A stretch of DNA of 64,000 bases from CAIXOA01 sp041653635 (GCA_041653635.1 JBAZFC010000001.1:963569-1027568), one strand, 5' to 3'; positions 42,248 through 50,385 are shown, numbered from the stretch's first letter. Notes: generated by a model from the letters alone, not told the origin. Program-made: numbers and translations.

Positions 42248-42261
42248 GGCTTAAATAAGCC
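42248..42261 (+). promoter_or_regulatory. Integrase promoter: TATA box inside an inverted repeat
   Basis: GGCTTA-AA-TAAGCC is a perfect 6-bp inverted repeat that contains the TATA-like CTTAAATA (42250-42257), 22-29 bases before the integrase ATG at 42279. A dimeric repressor bound here would cover the TATA box. Confidence 0.45.
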
Positions 42262-42278
42262 GAAACGGGGTTGTCTAT

Positions 42279-43502
42279 ATGGAGGAAGAAAAAAACAAGC
42301 CGTGGTACGACGCATTTTACGGGAGGGACTCTAAAAAAGTTATTGTGACGCACCTGCGCGGCCTTGAGCCCGAGGACCGCAAGCTGGTGGAGCAGTACCT
42401 GGACTTCAAGCGGGCCAAGGACGGCATCTCCTGGATACGCTCCGAGAAGATTGCGTACAGCGTTGCCACGTGGAGGAAACGGGGCTTCCTCGCGAAGCCG
42501 TTCAGGGAGGCGACGAAGGAAGACATCATCGCCGCCATAAACCGCCTTGAGGAATCCGATTATGCGTGGAATACAAAAACGGATTTCAAGAAGCTCCTGA
42601 AGTACTTCTATACCTGGCTGGAGGGCGAGGACCAGATGATCGCGCCCAAGAAAGTCCGCTGGATCAGGATTACAAAGCAGCGGAGCAAGAAGGAGCCCTA
42701 CCGCCCTCCGACTGACGAGGAAATGAAGCGGATGCTCAAAGCGGCCGCGTCTAATGAATTCCCGGAGGCGATGCTGCCCATCGTCGCCATACTCGGGGAG
42801 ATGGGCGGCAGGATAGGCGAGGCCGCGAATGGGAGGAAACTCTGGGACATAATAGACACGCCCCAATCGGTGAAATTCGCCATCACCGGAAAGACGAACG
42901 ACAGGAAGCCGCCGCTCGGCTGGTCCCTTCCATATCTCCGCGCCTACCTGAACCGGCACCCGCGCAAGGACGACCCCTCCGCCCCGCTCTGGATAGGCAA
43001 GCGCGGGAAGACTATGAAGTACCAGATGATATGGCGCTACTTCAAGAAAATCGTGAAGAAGGCCGGCATAGAGCGCAGGGTGTGGCATCATCTGCTGAGG
43101 CATTACTCCTGGACGGCCATGACCCGGGCAGGGATGCCATCAAGCATAAATGAGTCCTACCATGGCCTCGTGAAGGGCTCCAAGCAGAGCGCAGTGTACG
43201 ACCATACTGATGAGGACGACGCGGAGAAATACGTCCACGCGATCGCTGGGATAAAAGCGATGCCCAGGAACGAGGTAAATATGGAGATTCAGCCCTGCCC
43301 CAGGTGCGGGATGCAGAACGGCTTTAGCATAACAGAATGCCAGCGGTGCGGCCTGGTGCTGAACCCGAAGGACCTGGAGGACTTCGAGAAGAAGCGCCTG
43401 GACGCCCAGAAGGAGGCTTTCAAGGGCCTCCTGGACGAGATACTGGAGGAGAAGGGCATCACTGGCGGCAAGGCAGGGAAAAATCTAAAAAGGCCGGACT
43501 AG
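42279..43502 (+). CDS. Tyrosine integrase with C-terminal zinc ribbon
   Basis: 407 aa. An N-terminal SAM-like DNA-binding domain (about 45-125) precedes the catalytic domain: GGRIGEAA (Arg), TGKTND (Lys), HHLLRHYSW (H-x-x-R), a diverged third position near YHGLVKGSKQS, and VYDHTDEDD (Tyr). After it comes a CPRCG...CQRCG zinc ribbon (about 333-352) and a charged helix. It integrates and excises the provirus at tRNA-Glu. Unlike the first element its gene is intact. Confidence 0.92.
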   Translation: MEEEKNKPWYDAFYGRDSKKVIVTHLRGLEPEDRKLVEQYLDFKRAKDGISWIRSEKIAYSVATWRKRGFLAKPFREATKEDIIAAINRLEESDYAWNTKTDFKKLLKYFYTWLEGEDQMIAPKKVRWIRITKQRSKKEPYRPPTDEEMKRMLKAAASNEFPEAMLPIVAILGEMGGRIGEAANGRKLWDIIDTPQSVKFAITGKTNDRKPPLGWSLPYLRAYLNRHPRKDDPSAPLWIGKRGKTMKYQMIWRYFKKIVKKAGIERRVWHHLLRHYSWTAMTRAGMPSSINESYHGLVKGSKQSAVYDHTDEDDAEKYVHAIAGIKAMPRNEVNMEIQPCPRCGMQNGFSITECQRCGLVLNPKDLEDFEKKRLDAQKEAFKGLLDEILEEKGITGGKAGKNLKRPD

Positions 43503-43515
43503 CTTATTATCCTCC

Positions 43516-43728
43516 ATGGGGGACGGAATCCGCGAATTCTGTGTATGTTCTAAAACAGAGAGGGACGCCGCTTTTTCAAGGTTCAGGAACGATGTGGGAC
43601 GTGAGCCGCGGGACCGGTATGACTTCTTTGCATGCGCGCAGCTGGTGCTCTCGGAACAAAAGGGATCTCCTAGGGCGGAACTATACGAGGAGCTCATTTC
43701 TGCCTTGGACGTCTCCAGTGAAAGTTAA
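43516..43728 (+). CDS. Short ORF after the integrase
   Basis: 70 aa, MGDGIREFCVCSKTERDAAFSRF and charged helices, 13 bases downstream of the integrase on the same strand. It ends with a 4-base overlap with the convergent membrane-protein gene. No family is recognised. An equally long minus-strand frame overlaps it (43485-43697); the plus frame is preferred because it is co-directional with the integrase and has an ATG at a natural distance. Confidence 0.4.
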   Translation: MGDGIREFCVCSKTERDAAFSRFRNDVGREPRDRYDFFACAQLVLSEQKGSPRAELYEELISALDVSSES

Positions 43729-43949
43729 CCTGGCTGTACTGGAGCTGCGGCAGGTTTTGGAGGCCCAGAGTCCCCTTTGAAGTAGTAAGCCACAGCCATG
43801 CCGAAAAGCAGCCCTATGGTATCCGTAGGCTTCTCTATCCACTCACAATTAGGCACTCCTAATACTGCAAGTGCCATCCTAGCCCCAACCATAATGACAT
43901 AGAGCAACGCCAAGACTATGGGGAGGTGCTCCCTCGGCTTAAATTCCAT
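43725..43949 (-). CDS. Small membrane protein, holin-like
   Basis: 74 aa with two hydrophobic helices (about 10-30 and 45-57) and a Pro/Ala-rich tail (PPKPAAAPVQPG). Size, topology and position at the 3' end of the virion operon resemble holins, which open the membrane at lysis. Archaeal virus holins are poorly known, so this is a position-based guess. Confidence 0.55.
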   Translation of the reverse strand: MEFKPREHLPIVLALLYVIMVGARMALAVLGVPNCEWIEKPTDTIGLLFGMAVAYYFKGDSGPPKPAAAPVQPG

Positions 43950-43951
43950 AA

Positions 43952-44044
43952 CTAACCTGTCGCGAAGCGGGCGCCCGTTCCGAGCATGATTCCGAGTAAT
44001 GGGTACCCAACCGCGCTCAGGAACGTGGCTGCGATGTCTTCCAT
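43952..44044 (-). CDS. 30-aa membrane peptide in the provirus
   Basis: Found by reading the gap between two membrane-protein genes: MEDIAATFLSAVGYPLLGIMLGTGARFATG then TAG. The stop lies 2 bases before the ATG of the next gene (43949) and the start 9 bases after the previous stop (44054), so it fits the tight packing of the operon exactly. One hydrophobic segment spans about residues 7-24. Confidence 0.5.
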   Translation of the reverse strand: MEDIAATFLSAVGYPLLGIMLGTGARFATG

Positions 44045-44053
44045 GGCATGCAC

Positions 44054-44278
44054 CTACGCGTACCTGGCCAGCTTCAGGAGCTTGTCCTTGAGGCTCATGG
44101 GCCTACCAGCTGGCTCTTTTAACGCGGCCTGGACATCCGTAAGGAACGCTATCGCGGCCTGGATGCACGCTATGGCCAGCGATGACTTGGTGTCCGGAGA
44201 ACCATTCGCCGCCCAGGTTGTCAAAAATACCAGTGCAGCGCCAACACATGCTTTGACCAGAACTCTCTGCCAATCCAT
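44054..44278 (-). CDS. Small membrane protein of the provirus
   Basis: 74 aa. Helices at about 7-24 (VKACVGAALVFLTTWAAN) and 34-50 (LAIACIQAAIAFLTDV), then a basic tail (MSLKDKLLKLARYA). Together with the 30-aa and 74-aa neighbours it forms a cluster of three tiny membrane proteins at the end of the late operon, a likely lysis or membrane-penetration module. Confidence 0.6.
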   Translation of the reverse strand: MDWQRVLVKACVGAALVFLTTWAANGSPDTKSSLAIACIQAAIAFLTDVQAALKEPAGRPMSLKDKLLKLARYA

Positions 44279-44282
44279 ATTC

Positions 44283-44618
44283 TCATTCCCCCTTCATAAG
44301 CACGGAGAAGGTGAGCGCCCCGAGCGAGGTCAGGTATATCTCCCTGTCCAGGGTAAACCTTCCAGTCTGCTTTCCGTCCTGCAGCACCGGCTTGAAGCAT
44401 CCAGCAAGTTTAGGATTATCCCCTATCATCTTGCTCCGGGTCGCCACGTCCATCATGATGTCGGACTGGTCATAATGGACAGCAAAGCCGGCCTTTCTTG
44501 CAAACTCTTTGAAGCCCTCCGCATCCTCCATCAGGTGCGCAATCTGCCACGCGCTCGCGTTGAAAGAGCACTTGCGTACCTCAATATCCATCTCCTTGAG
44601 TTCTGTTTCCAGAGTCAT
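44283..44618 (-). CDS. Unknown 111-aa viral protein
   Basis: Starts MTLETELKEMDIEVRKCSFNAS; a compact alpha/beta pattern with an amphipathic helix (AHLMEDAEGFKEFARKAG). No membrane span or motif is recognised. It lies 4 bases after the transglutaminase-like gene and 4 bases before the membrane-protein cluster. Confidence 0.6.
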   Translation of the reverse strand: MTLETELKEMDIEVRKCSFNASAWQIAHLMEDAEGFKEFARKAGFAVHYDQSDIMMDVATRSKMIGDNPKLAGCFKPVLQDGKQTGRFTLDREIYLTSLGALTFSVLMKGE

Positions 44619-44622
44619 GCTA

Positions 44623-45633
44623 TCACCGTATGCGCGTAAATTTCTTCCAGTACTCCTGGATGAGCGCGTTCTTGCGTTCCGAGTTCTCTATTTCCACGGG
44701 CCCTGCGGGCGCCCGCGGCTGCCCGTTAAACATGGCCAGCGCCTCGGGCTTTATCTGCCCGGCGTGCTGCCAGTTCTGCAGGCCGTTATCTATACCGTAA
44801 ACGGAGCCGGCCAGTGGGATTGGCTGAACCGGCTCCTCTTCGAGTGTGGCCTCGAAGACGTACCAGCCAGAGCTTTCCGGATTTCCGAACGCATCCTGCG
44901 CGTCTTTTGGGGAATAATAGACTATCGGGAATGCGTGGTATCCGAAAGAAGTGGGCCCGACTGCCAGGAAAACTTCGGACGGGGATATCCCAGCTGCACG
45001 TGCGAACGTGACGAATAGGATACTTGAATCTTCGCAGTCCCCGCGCTTCCTATAGTATGTATCCAGGGCTAGCTGCCAGTTGTCGCCGCGGTCGTATTCG
45101 TATTTCCTGGTGTCCTGGCTGCAGACGAACTTCCAAATGGCCATGAGCTTCTGGTGCCTGCTCAATTTCTTCCAGCCGCGCGAGCTCACAATCCCCTTGT
45201 GGAATTGGAAGAGCGCGTATATCTCTCTGGCATCGGAAAGCAACGCAGTATCCATTCCGTCCTTGGTTACAAATTGCCTCCTGGGAAGGTATGGATAGCT
45301 GCCTTCCTGCAGGAAGTCTGGAAACGCACTCTGCGGCTCCCCGGTCAGCGCGAGCTCAGCCTTGAGGGATTCGATTGCGATTTCCCCCTCCCGGACGCGC
45401 ATCGTCCAGCCGCTCATCTGCCGGAGCAATTCCGACCTTTCGGCTGCGAGCTCCACAATCTTGGCCGCCTTTCCGTTCTCGTCCTTGGAGAGTTGATAAA
45501 CCATGTCGTTGAGCTCCATGGTCTTCCGGATGAGCTGCTCTTTTTTCGCCCTTTCGTTTTCGATTAGATTAGTGAGCTCGAGCTCAGTGCTCCCGTTTAT
45601 CCGATTCCACAATTTACGGAGGTCTTCGAGCAT
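44623..45633 (-). CDS. Transglutaminase-like cysteine protein of the tail module
   Basis: 336 aa from the ATG at 45633. An N-terminal coiled coil (about 15-90) is followed by a transglutaminase-fold core: KRGDCEDSSILFVTFARAAGI holds the catalytic Cys (about residue 202), GYHAFPIVYY the His and WYVFEATL an acidic third position. Such folds act as cysteine peptidases or amidases. Directly after the tail hub genes, it may cut host surface polymers during entry or process virion proteins. Confidence 0.8.
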   Translation of the reverse strand: MLEDLRKLWNRINGSTELELTNLIENERAKKEQLIRKTMELNDMVYQLSKDENGKAAKIVELAAERSELLRQMSGWTMRVREGEIAIESLKAELALTGEPQSAFPDFLQEGSYPYLPRRQFVTKDGMDTALLSDAREIYALFQFHKGIVSSRGWKKLSRHQKLMAIWKFVCSQDTRKYEYDRGDNWQLALDTYYRKRGDCEDSSILFVTFARAAGISPSEVFLAVGPTSFGYHAFPIVYYSPKDAQDAFGNPESSGWYVFEATLEEEPVQPIPLAGSVYGIDNGLQNWQHAGQIKPEALAMFNGQPRAPAGPVEIENSERKNALIQEYWKKFTRIR

Positions 45634-45645
45634 AAGCCCCAATCC

Positions 45646-45927
45646 TTACGGCATATTTATATCCTTTTTGCCGAGTTTGTGCGTGCCTTTGAACCTGTCA
45701 AAACGCCTCTTTTCTTCATCTGGTCGTGCCTTCTGTTTTTCGGAAAAGGCCATCTTTTTACGGAGATATTCCTCTAGATGTGGCTTCCATGCGTCTCCGG
45801 CTATCATGTCCGGCCCATAGTTTATTTCCTCATGGACGTTAATCCCGTTCAGAATATATTCGAACTCCACGTGGAGGCCATGCGCGCGCTCTTCGACATT
45901 CGTTATCTGGTATTCGATATCAGCCAT
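45646..45927 (-). CDS. Unknown 93-aa viral protein
   Basis: A beta-rich N-terminal half (IEYQITNVEERAHGLHVEFEYILNG) and a basic helical C-terminus (EKQKARPDEEKRRFDRF). Lies 4 bases after the hub gene. A small tail-tip or assembly protein is plausible from position; no family recognised. Confidence 0.6.
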   Translation of the reverse strand: MADIEYQITNVEERAHGLHVEFEYILNGINVHEEINYGPDMIAGDAWKPHLEEYLRKKMAFSEKQKARPDEEKRRFDRFKGTHKLGKKDINMP

Positions 45928-45931
45928 AATC

Positions 45932-48064
45932 TCACGTCCCTATCTCCTGCCCTATGTAGGTTATTTTCACTTCCCCCGATAGAAATGCGATGCTCGTGCT
46001 TGGGTACATGTTGACGTACTGCCATCCTATTCCTCCGCTTTTCACTCCGGCAGTTATGTCAACTTCCGCGCTCTGGTAGCCCACGTTTCCGCTTGCGCTG
46101 AGGACGTTCGCGCCGTTCAGGTCTGCCTTAAGCGTCAAGGATACCTCGCTCCCAGGTGCATAAACGCTTCTGGTGAGGGGGTTCTGGTGCTGCGGATTCA
46201 CGATATTAGCGGTTCCATTTCCGCTCGCCCCTCCAAGATTTGCATAGGACGCGTTAGAAGTCTTCGCCGCGATGCTATGCTTGTGGCTTTTTATCGTATG
46301 GAGATATCCGCTAAAATATTTGGTGTTTGCATTTGGGACTTGGACTTGCAGATAGAGAGGCCCTGACGAAGTAGAATGCTGGATTGGAAAACGAAGAAAC
46401 ATAGCGCCAGTTCTCGGTATCGGGTCGGCATCATTTTTGGTGGTTAGAGACCTGAGATATACAGGATATCCAGAAGAGGAAGGAAAATAATCGCTTCCTG
46501 AGAGTATGCGGACATAAGCCGTGCTACTGCCCGTAGATGAATCTATCAGATCAAGAATATTTACGAATGCCTCTATTGCCTCATCAGTATTCCAATCTGC
46601 CCCAGCCAGCGAAGCAACGGTATACCAACTACTTGAAGTAGTATTTGCGCTTGAAAATGAGTTGGCTGCATGTATCGCGCTTCCGACACTCTCGCTTATG
46701 GAAACCCCGCTTGTCTGCGCCGCGACAAGATGTGTATGCCCCGTATCGTCATACGTTCCTATCGCGTGCCCGGAATGCCCTGAATCGGATGTGGTCTGCG
46801 CCACCAATCCGGTGTTCCCGTCCACATCATAGACCACCGCCTTGCGCGTCATCGCGAAGGTCGCCGTGAGTATGTCGGCGGTGCTTGCTATCTCAGCCGG
46901 AAGCTGGAATTTCAACTGCTCCGGGGTTGTGGAGTTGCAGTTCCCCTCCACCTTGACCGTGATGGTTTTTATCGAGCCTTGCGAAACGCTGCCGAGCGCC
47001 TCAGTCAGAGAGTTGTTCCTTTTCAGGAAGTCCTCAAACTGCGCCTTGCGCATCTTGGAATCGTTGTCTATGGCCTCTATGATTAGTTCGTCCGCGGAGC
47101 CGGCCAGCGTACGCGTTATCCTGGATATCCTAAGCGTGGCTGAACCCTTCTTCGGGTCCCTGAGCGTTATCGCATCGCCTATCTGCACGTTCGCCATTAT
47201 GTCCGTGGTGCTGAAGGCGGCATTAACTATCGCGGACGTGTTCAGGAAATCCAGCAGGTTCTGCGCGACGGTGTTGGCCTGCGAGGTGGATGCTATGCTC
47301 GGGTCGGTGAAGATCCTTGTCTTGTTTTTTGCCTGGTCCGTTCTGTCGTAGTCGGCATGCGTGGCCGTGCCCTGTATCTGTGCCGAGCCGTTCCCCTTCC
47401 CGAGCACCACTATCTTGTAAACATTCCCGGTCTGGCTGTCGCGCTCCCAGTTGGTTATGTGGGCGTTGTACGCGGAATCAAATTGCGCGACAACCGTGGC
47501 GCTTCCGACCCTTGATTTAATGTCTATGCTCTTGTCTGTGTTGTCCTTCCAGTCGTATTTTGCATATTTAGCGAGGTCCTTTATGCAATCCAGCACGGTC
47601 TTGTTTTCAAATCTTATGCTCACCGTGCCGAAGTTGTTGATGGTGCCGGCCGTAAGCCCGGTGTTCGTGAGCACGTCCGCGCCTATTACGTTGAATGCCT
47701 TGCTGTTGTACACCACCCTGAAGCCTGAGGACAGTGTCGCATCTTCCTGCGCGGCGTTGTCCACGTGCAGGTGCGTGTTATGCGCGAGCACGGCGTACGA
47801 ACTCCCGCGGATGGTCAGGGTGTTATTTACCGAGGAATATTGGTGGAATTTAACGAAGCCATAAAGCGAATTGCTCCACGAATCTATCCTGATTTCGCAA
47901 TCGTCAACGAGCGCCGCCATCTGGGTGTCGTCAGGGTCGGCTATGATTATCTCGAACTGCCCGAGGTCGTTCAGGATTAGCATGCTCTTCGCATAGCTCC
48001 TGTTGAGTATCGGGATGAGGTTCGCCCCGCTCATGTATCCGATATCCCATCCAACTACGGCCAT
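45932..48064 (-). CDS. Tail tip / baseplate hub protein
   Basis: 710 aa. The N-terminal ~380 residues look like a siphovirus hub (Gp37-like/Tal-like): a LIPILNRSYAKSMLILNDLGQFEIIIAD start, VLDCIKDLAKYAKYDWKDN and an IQIGDAITL-type strand near 300. The C-terminal ~330 residues are Ser/Thr/Gly-rich and fibre-like (ATFAMTRKAVVYDVDG, HTHLVAAQTSGVS, KSHKHSIAAKTS), with histidine-containing repeats common in phage fibres. It probably closes the tail and carries receptor-binding parts. Confidence 0.78.
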   Translation of the reverse strand: MAVVGWDIGYMSGANLIPILNRSYAKSMLILNDLGQFEIIIADPDDTQMAALVDDCEIRIDSWSNSLYGFVKFHQYSSVNNTLTIRGSSYAVLAHNTHLHVDNAAQEDATLSSGFRVVYNSKAFNVIGADVLTNTGLTAGTINNFGTVSIRFENKTVLDCIKDLAKYAKYDWKDNTDKSIDIKSRVGSATVVAQFDSAYNAHITNWERDSQTGNVYKIVVLGKGNGSAQIQGTATHADYDRTDQAKNKTRIFTDPSIASTSQANTVAQNLLDFLNTSAIVNAAFSTTDIMANVQIGDAITLRDPKKGSATLRISRITRTLAGSADELIIEAIDNDSKMRKAQFEDFLKRNNSLTEALGSVSQGSIKTITVKVEGNCNSTTPEQLKFQLPAEIASTADILTATFAMTRKAVVYDVDGNTGLVAQTTSDSGHSGHAIGTYDDTGHTHLVAAQTSGVSISESVGSAIHAANSFSSANTTSSSWYTVASLAGADWNTDEAIEAFVNILDLIDSSTGSSTAYVRILSGSDYFPSSSGYPVYLRSLTTKNDADPIPRTGAMFLRFPIQHSTSSGPLYLQVQVPNANTKYFSGYLHTIKSHKHSIAAKTSNASYANLGGASGNGTANIVNPQHQNPLTRSVYAPGSEVSLTLKADLNGANVLSASGNVGYQSAEVDITAGVKSGGIGWQYVNMYPSTSIAFLSGEVKITYIGQEIGT

Positions 48065-48065
48065 G

Positions 48066-48881
48066 TCACCATCTCCGGTTCGGGACTTTCACCGAGAATG
48101 TGGCGCCCCCGCTTCCTCCGGTGAACGTGCAGCTCATGGAGGCACCCGTCACGCTCTCCGCGAGTATTATCCTGTTGCCTCCACATATCCCAGTTTCCGT
48201 TGTGCCCACGTACGCGTGCAGCCCGTAAAGGCCGTTGCTTTCGAGCACGTCCTGGTAGATGTCCAGGGTTGCTCCGGATGCAAGCGTGCCCGTCCAGGTA
48301 AGGGATACGGAGCCGTACGTGATTGTGAGGGTGGTTATCGCGGTGCCTGTTCCGTTCACTATGGAAAAAATCGGGAAGCAGTACGCGGTGCCTGAATTGG
48401 CGATGCCGGTCGCGGTGCGCGGGCTTGCTCCGCTCGCGCTTGAATACGTGGTTAAACCCTCGGTATAAACGAATGGGTCGGCCGCATCGAACGTGAGTAT
48501 GTACGGATATCCTAGGGGGTTGGTTGCGAACCTGTTCTCACGATAAATTCCGTTCCTTACTAGGATGTATTCTGTCGCGCTCACATAGAGCCGCTGCATC
48601 AGGTTCTGCGCCTTGCCATCCGTGCCGACTTTTGTTTTTGCGGCCTGTGCCGCGAGCCCCTTTATGTCCGTTTCGCTCCAGAAAACGCCCTCCACGTTTA
48701 CCTGGATGCTCTGCGTGCCCTGGTCGATAATGAGCGGGTTGTCGGTGTACGGGATGGGGCGCACCATCTTTAGTTTCGTGACGAGCCTTTCGTATGTGGC
48801 CGCCCCGGTGTTGGCTGGCCATGTGAAGCCTGTGAGTGCGGCATAGGATGCACCCGTCCCGAGCTTCCATTCTCCGGTCAA
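48066..48881 (-). CDS. Distal-tail-like protein
   Basis: 271 aa between tape measure and hub, the usual place of Dit. The N-terminal half has the Dit-like pattern (LVTKLKMVRPIPYTDNPLIIDQG..IQVNVEGVFW), followed by YILTFDAADPFVY, and a beta-rich C-terminal half may be a carbohydrate-binding-like insertion. Start appears to be TTG at 48881, overlapping the previous stop. Confidence 0.72.
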   Translation of the reverse strand: MTGEWKLGTGASYAALTGFTWPANTGAATYERLVTKLKMVRPIPYTDNPLIIDQGTQSIQVNVEGVFWSETDIKGLAAQAAKTKVGTDGKAQNLMQRLYVSATEYILVRNGIYRENRFATNPLGYPYILTFDAADPFVYTEGLTTYSSASGASPRTATGIANSGTAYCFPIFSIVNGTGTAITTLTITYGSVSLTWTGTLASGATLDIYQDVLESNGLYGLHAYVGTTETGICGGNRIILAESVTGASMSCTFTGGSGGATFSVKVPNRRW

Positions 48882-49768
48882 TTCGTCACCCCGCCTTGCC
48901 CTCCGCTTATCACTATCTGGTCCCTACGCTGGCCATCCTGGTCGAGTATCTGGATTAATATATAGCCCATCGCTCCGCCAGGGGTTTGCTGCTTGGCCGA
49001 GAAGCTCGCACCGAAGCTCTCCAGGGATTTATTATTCATGCCAAGCAGGCTTCCAGCCCCTCCGAGTATATCCGAGATGCCTGTCGCGTCCAATATGCTT
49101 GATATTATCGGGGTTGTCACGCTTGAAATCGCGCCTGCGGTTCCAACCACCGCTTCAGTTCCGTACCCCATCGCGCCTCCGACCACCGGGATGTTTCCGA
49201 CTACATCGGCTATGCTCTGCTTCTGCGCGTCGCTCACAAAATCGCTGAACGCATCATGGGCTGCCATTATCGCAGCCGTAAGTATAATCAACGGGGCTGC
49301 CGGTCCGAAAGCGATTGCCATAGCAGCCCCTCCAACGCCCTGGATGCCAAGCGCGAGCCCTGCGAGATTAAGCAATCCTATTGCGGCGCCAACCGAAAGT
49401 ATGCCAGCTGCGAGGCTTGCGGCCCATTTATTCTGCTCTAGGAAGCTGGCCACGCCCTCAATAGTGCCTGCGAATGCAGTCATAGCGGGCCCTGCGGCGC
49501 TCCCTATAGCCTCTGATATGCGGAAGCCGGCTATCTCCAGCTGCGCCATCTGCCCCGCGAGGGAAGGGGCTGTGGCAGCTATAGCGGTGAGGGCGCCCAG
49601 AGCCCCAAGCCCGAAATTCTTGAAGGAATCTCCCATGTTTTTAGCGGATTTCTCCAGCCGGTCGGTGTCGAAGTACACACGCTTGGTGTTCTCATCAATC
49701 CGGCGCAGGTACGTGTCCAGGTTCATGTACCCGGAGCCGAGCCCGATGTCCATCCGCATTATCGCCAT
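48878..49768 (-). CDS. Short tape measure protein
   Basis: 296 aa. A helical N-terminus (YLRRIDENTKRVYFDTDRLEKSAKNMGDSF) leads into long hydrophobic Ala/Gly/Ile-rich stretches (about 52-75, 95-170, 185-240), the hallmark of tape measure proteins. It follows the frameshifted tail chaperones directly. At ~0.15 nm per residue it would set a tail of only about 45 nm, very short for a siphovirus. Confidence 0.75.
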   Translation of the reverse strand: MAIMRMDIGLGSGYMNLDTYLRRIDENTKRVYFDTDRLEKSAKNMGDSFKNFGLGALGALTAIAATAPSLAGQMAQLEIAGFRISEAIGSAAGPAMTAFAGTIEGVASFLEQNKWAASLAAGILSVGAAIGLLNLAGLALGIQGVGGAAMAIAFGPAAPLIILTAAIMAAHDAFSDFVSDAQKQSIADVVGNIPVVGGAMGYGTEAVVGTAGAISSVTTPIISSILDATGISDILGGAGSLLGMNNKSLESFGASFSAKQQTPGGAMGYILIQILDQDGQRRDQIVISGGQGGVTN

Positions 49769-49770
49769 GC

Positions 49771-49998
49771 TTATCTACCCAGTTTGTTTCCGATTGCATT
49801 CAGGTGCTTGAACAGCACGTCCCAGCGCTTGTTCTCCCGCATTTCCTTTGAAAGCTGCACCGCGATTATCGTTTCCGCGTCCATTACTGAAAGCGCATTT
49901 AGCTCCGCATAGCTCACCCCTGCACGAAGCAATATCGCCCTCCGGTATCTGGAATTGGCCTCCGGGGTGGCCGTCATGCCGCCCCCCAAGGCCCGCAT
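49771..49998 (-). CDS. Tail assembly chaperone, frameshift extension (GpT-like)
   Basis: 75 codons (MRALGGGMTATPEANSRY...). It begins at the very stop codon of the upstream chaperone and lies in its -1 frame. No ribosome site stands before its ATG, which falls inside the frameshift signal, so it is most likely made only as the C-terminal part of a ~201-aa fusion. The role fits lambda-like GpGT, which recruits the tail tube protein to the tape measure. Confidence 0.82.
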   Translation of the reverse strand: MRALGGGMTATPEANSRYRRAILLRAGVSYAELNALSVMDAETIIAVQLSKEMRENKRWDVLFKHLNAIGNKLGR

Positions 49999-50007
49999 CA
50001 GTTTTTT
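49957..50007 (-). promoter_or_regulatory. Programmed -1 frameshift signal: slippery A AAA AAC, stop codon and stem-loop
   Basis: On the minus strand the zero frame reads GCA AAA AAC TGA. The heptamer A AAA AAC occupies 50007-50001 in correct X XXY YYZ phase and the stop follows immediately. Seven bases later a stem can form: GGCCT (49993-49989) with AGGCC (49961-49957), continued by GGGG with CCCC (49967-49964) around a small bulge. After a -1 slip the next codon is CTG and translation continues in the downstream chaperone frame. Confidence 0.88.
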
Positions 50008-50375
50008 GCGGTGTCACGGGCGAGGCCCTCCTCTTCTTCAATCGCAGCCATGATTTTCCTCACGACTCGCGAGGAGAGGCTCAGCAATAGCGTGTCCAGC
50101 TGCTCAGGAGGGAACGGATGCTTAACGATGCATTTCCTCAGCTTCTCCTGGGTGTAGCGCACGTTGTCGAACTTGATTTGCCGCGTGGAGTTGTCTATGG
50201 TCGTGCAGTTATCCCGCATGCGCTCCAGCTCGGTCCAACCTGGCAGCTTTATGCCTATCACGACCTTCCCGAACGAAGTATCAAATTCTACTTCCTTGAC
50301 TTCGTCCTTGGCAAGAAGTTCCCTCCAAGCCGCCTCTTTTTTTGTTAGGTCATTTTTTCCTATTTCGTCTTCCAT
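49998..50375 (-). CDS. Tail assembly chaperone, first part (GpG-like)
   Basis: 125 aa from the ATG at 50375, preceded by GAGGTG. MEDEIGKNDLTKKEAAWRELL, then a beta hairpin (VEFDTSFGKVVIGIKLPGW), helices and an acidic end. It sits between the tail tube and tape measure genes, where siphoviruses keep G-like chaperones. Most ribosomes should stop at TGA 49998-50000; a fraction would slip -1 to make the long form. An upstream in-frame GTG (50384) is possible but has no ribosome site. Confidence 0.8.
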   Translation of the reverse strand: MEDEIGKNDLTKKEAAWRELLAKDEVKEVEFDTSFGKVVIGIKLPGWTELERMRDNCTTIDNSTRQIKFDNVRYTQEKLRKCIVKHPFPPEQLDTLLLSLSSRVVRKIMAAIEEEEGLARDTAKN

Positions 50376-50385
50376 GTCACACACC

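Noticed and set aside
43485..43697. 70-aa minus-strand ORF overlapping the short ORF after the integrase
   Set aside because: It would overlap antisense over most of the plus-strand ORF; start is in the integrase 3' end and there is no packing with the late operon.
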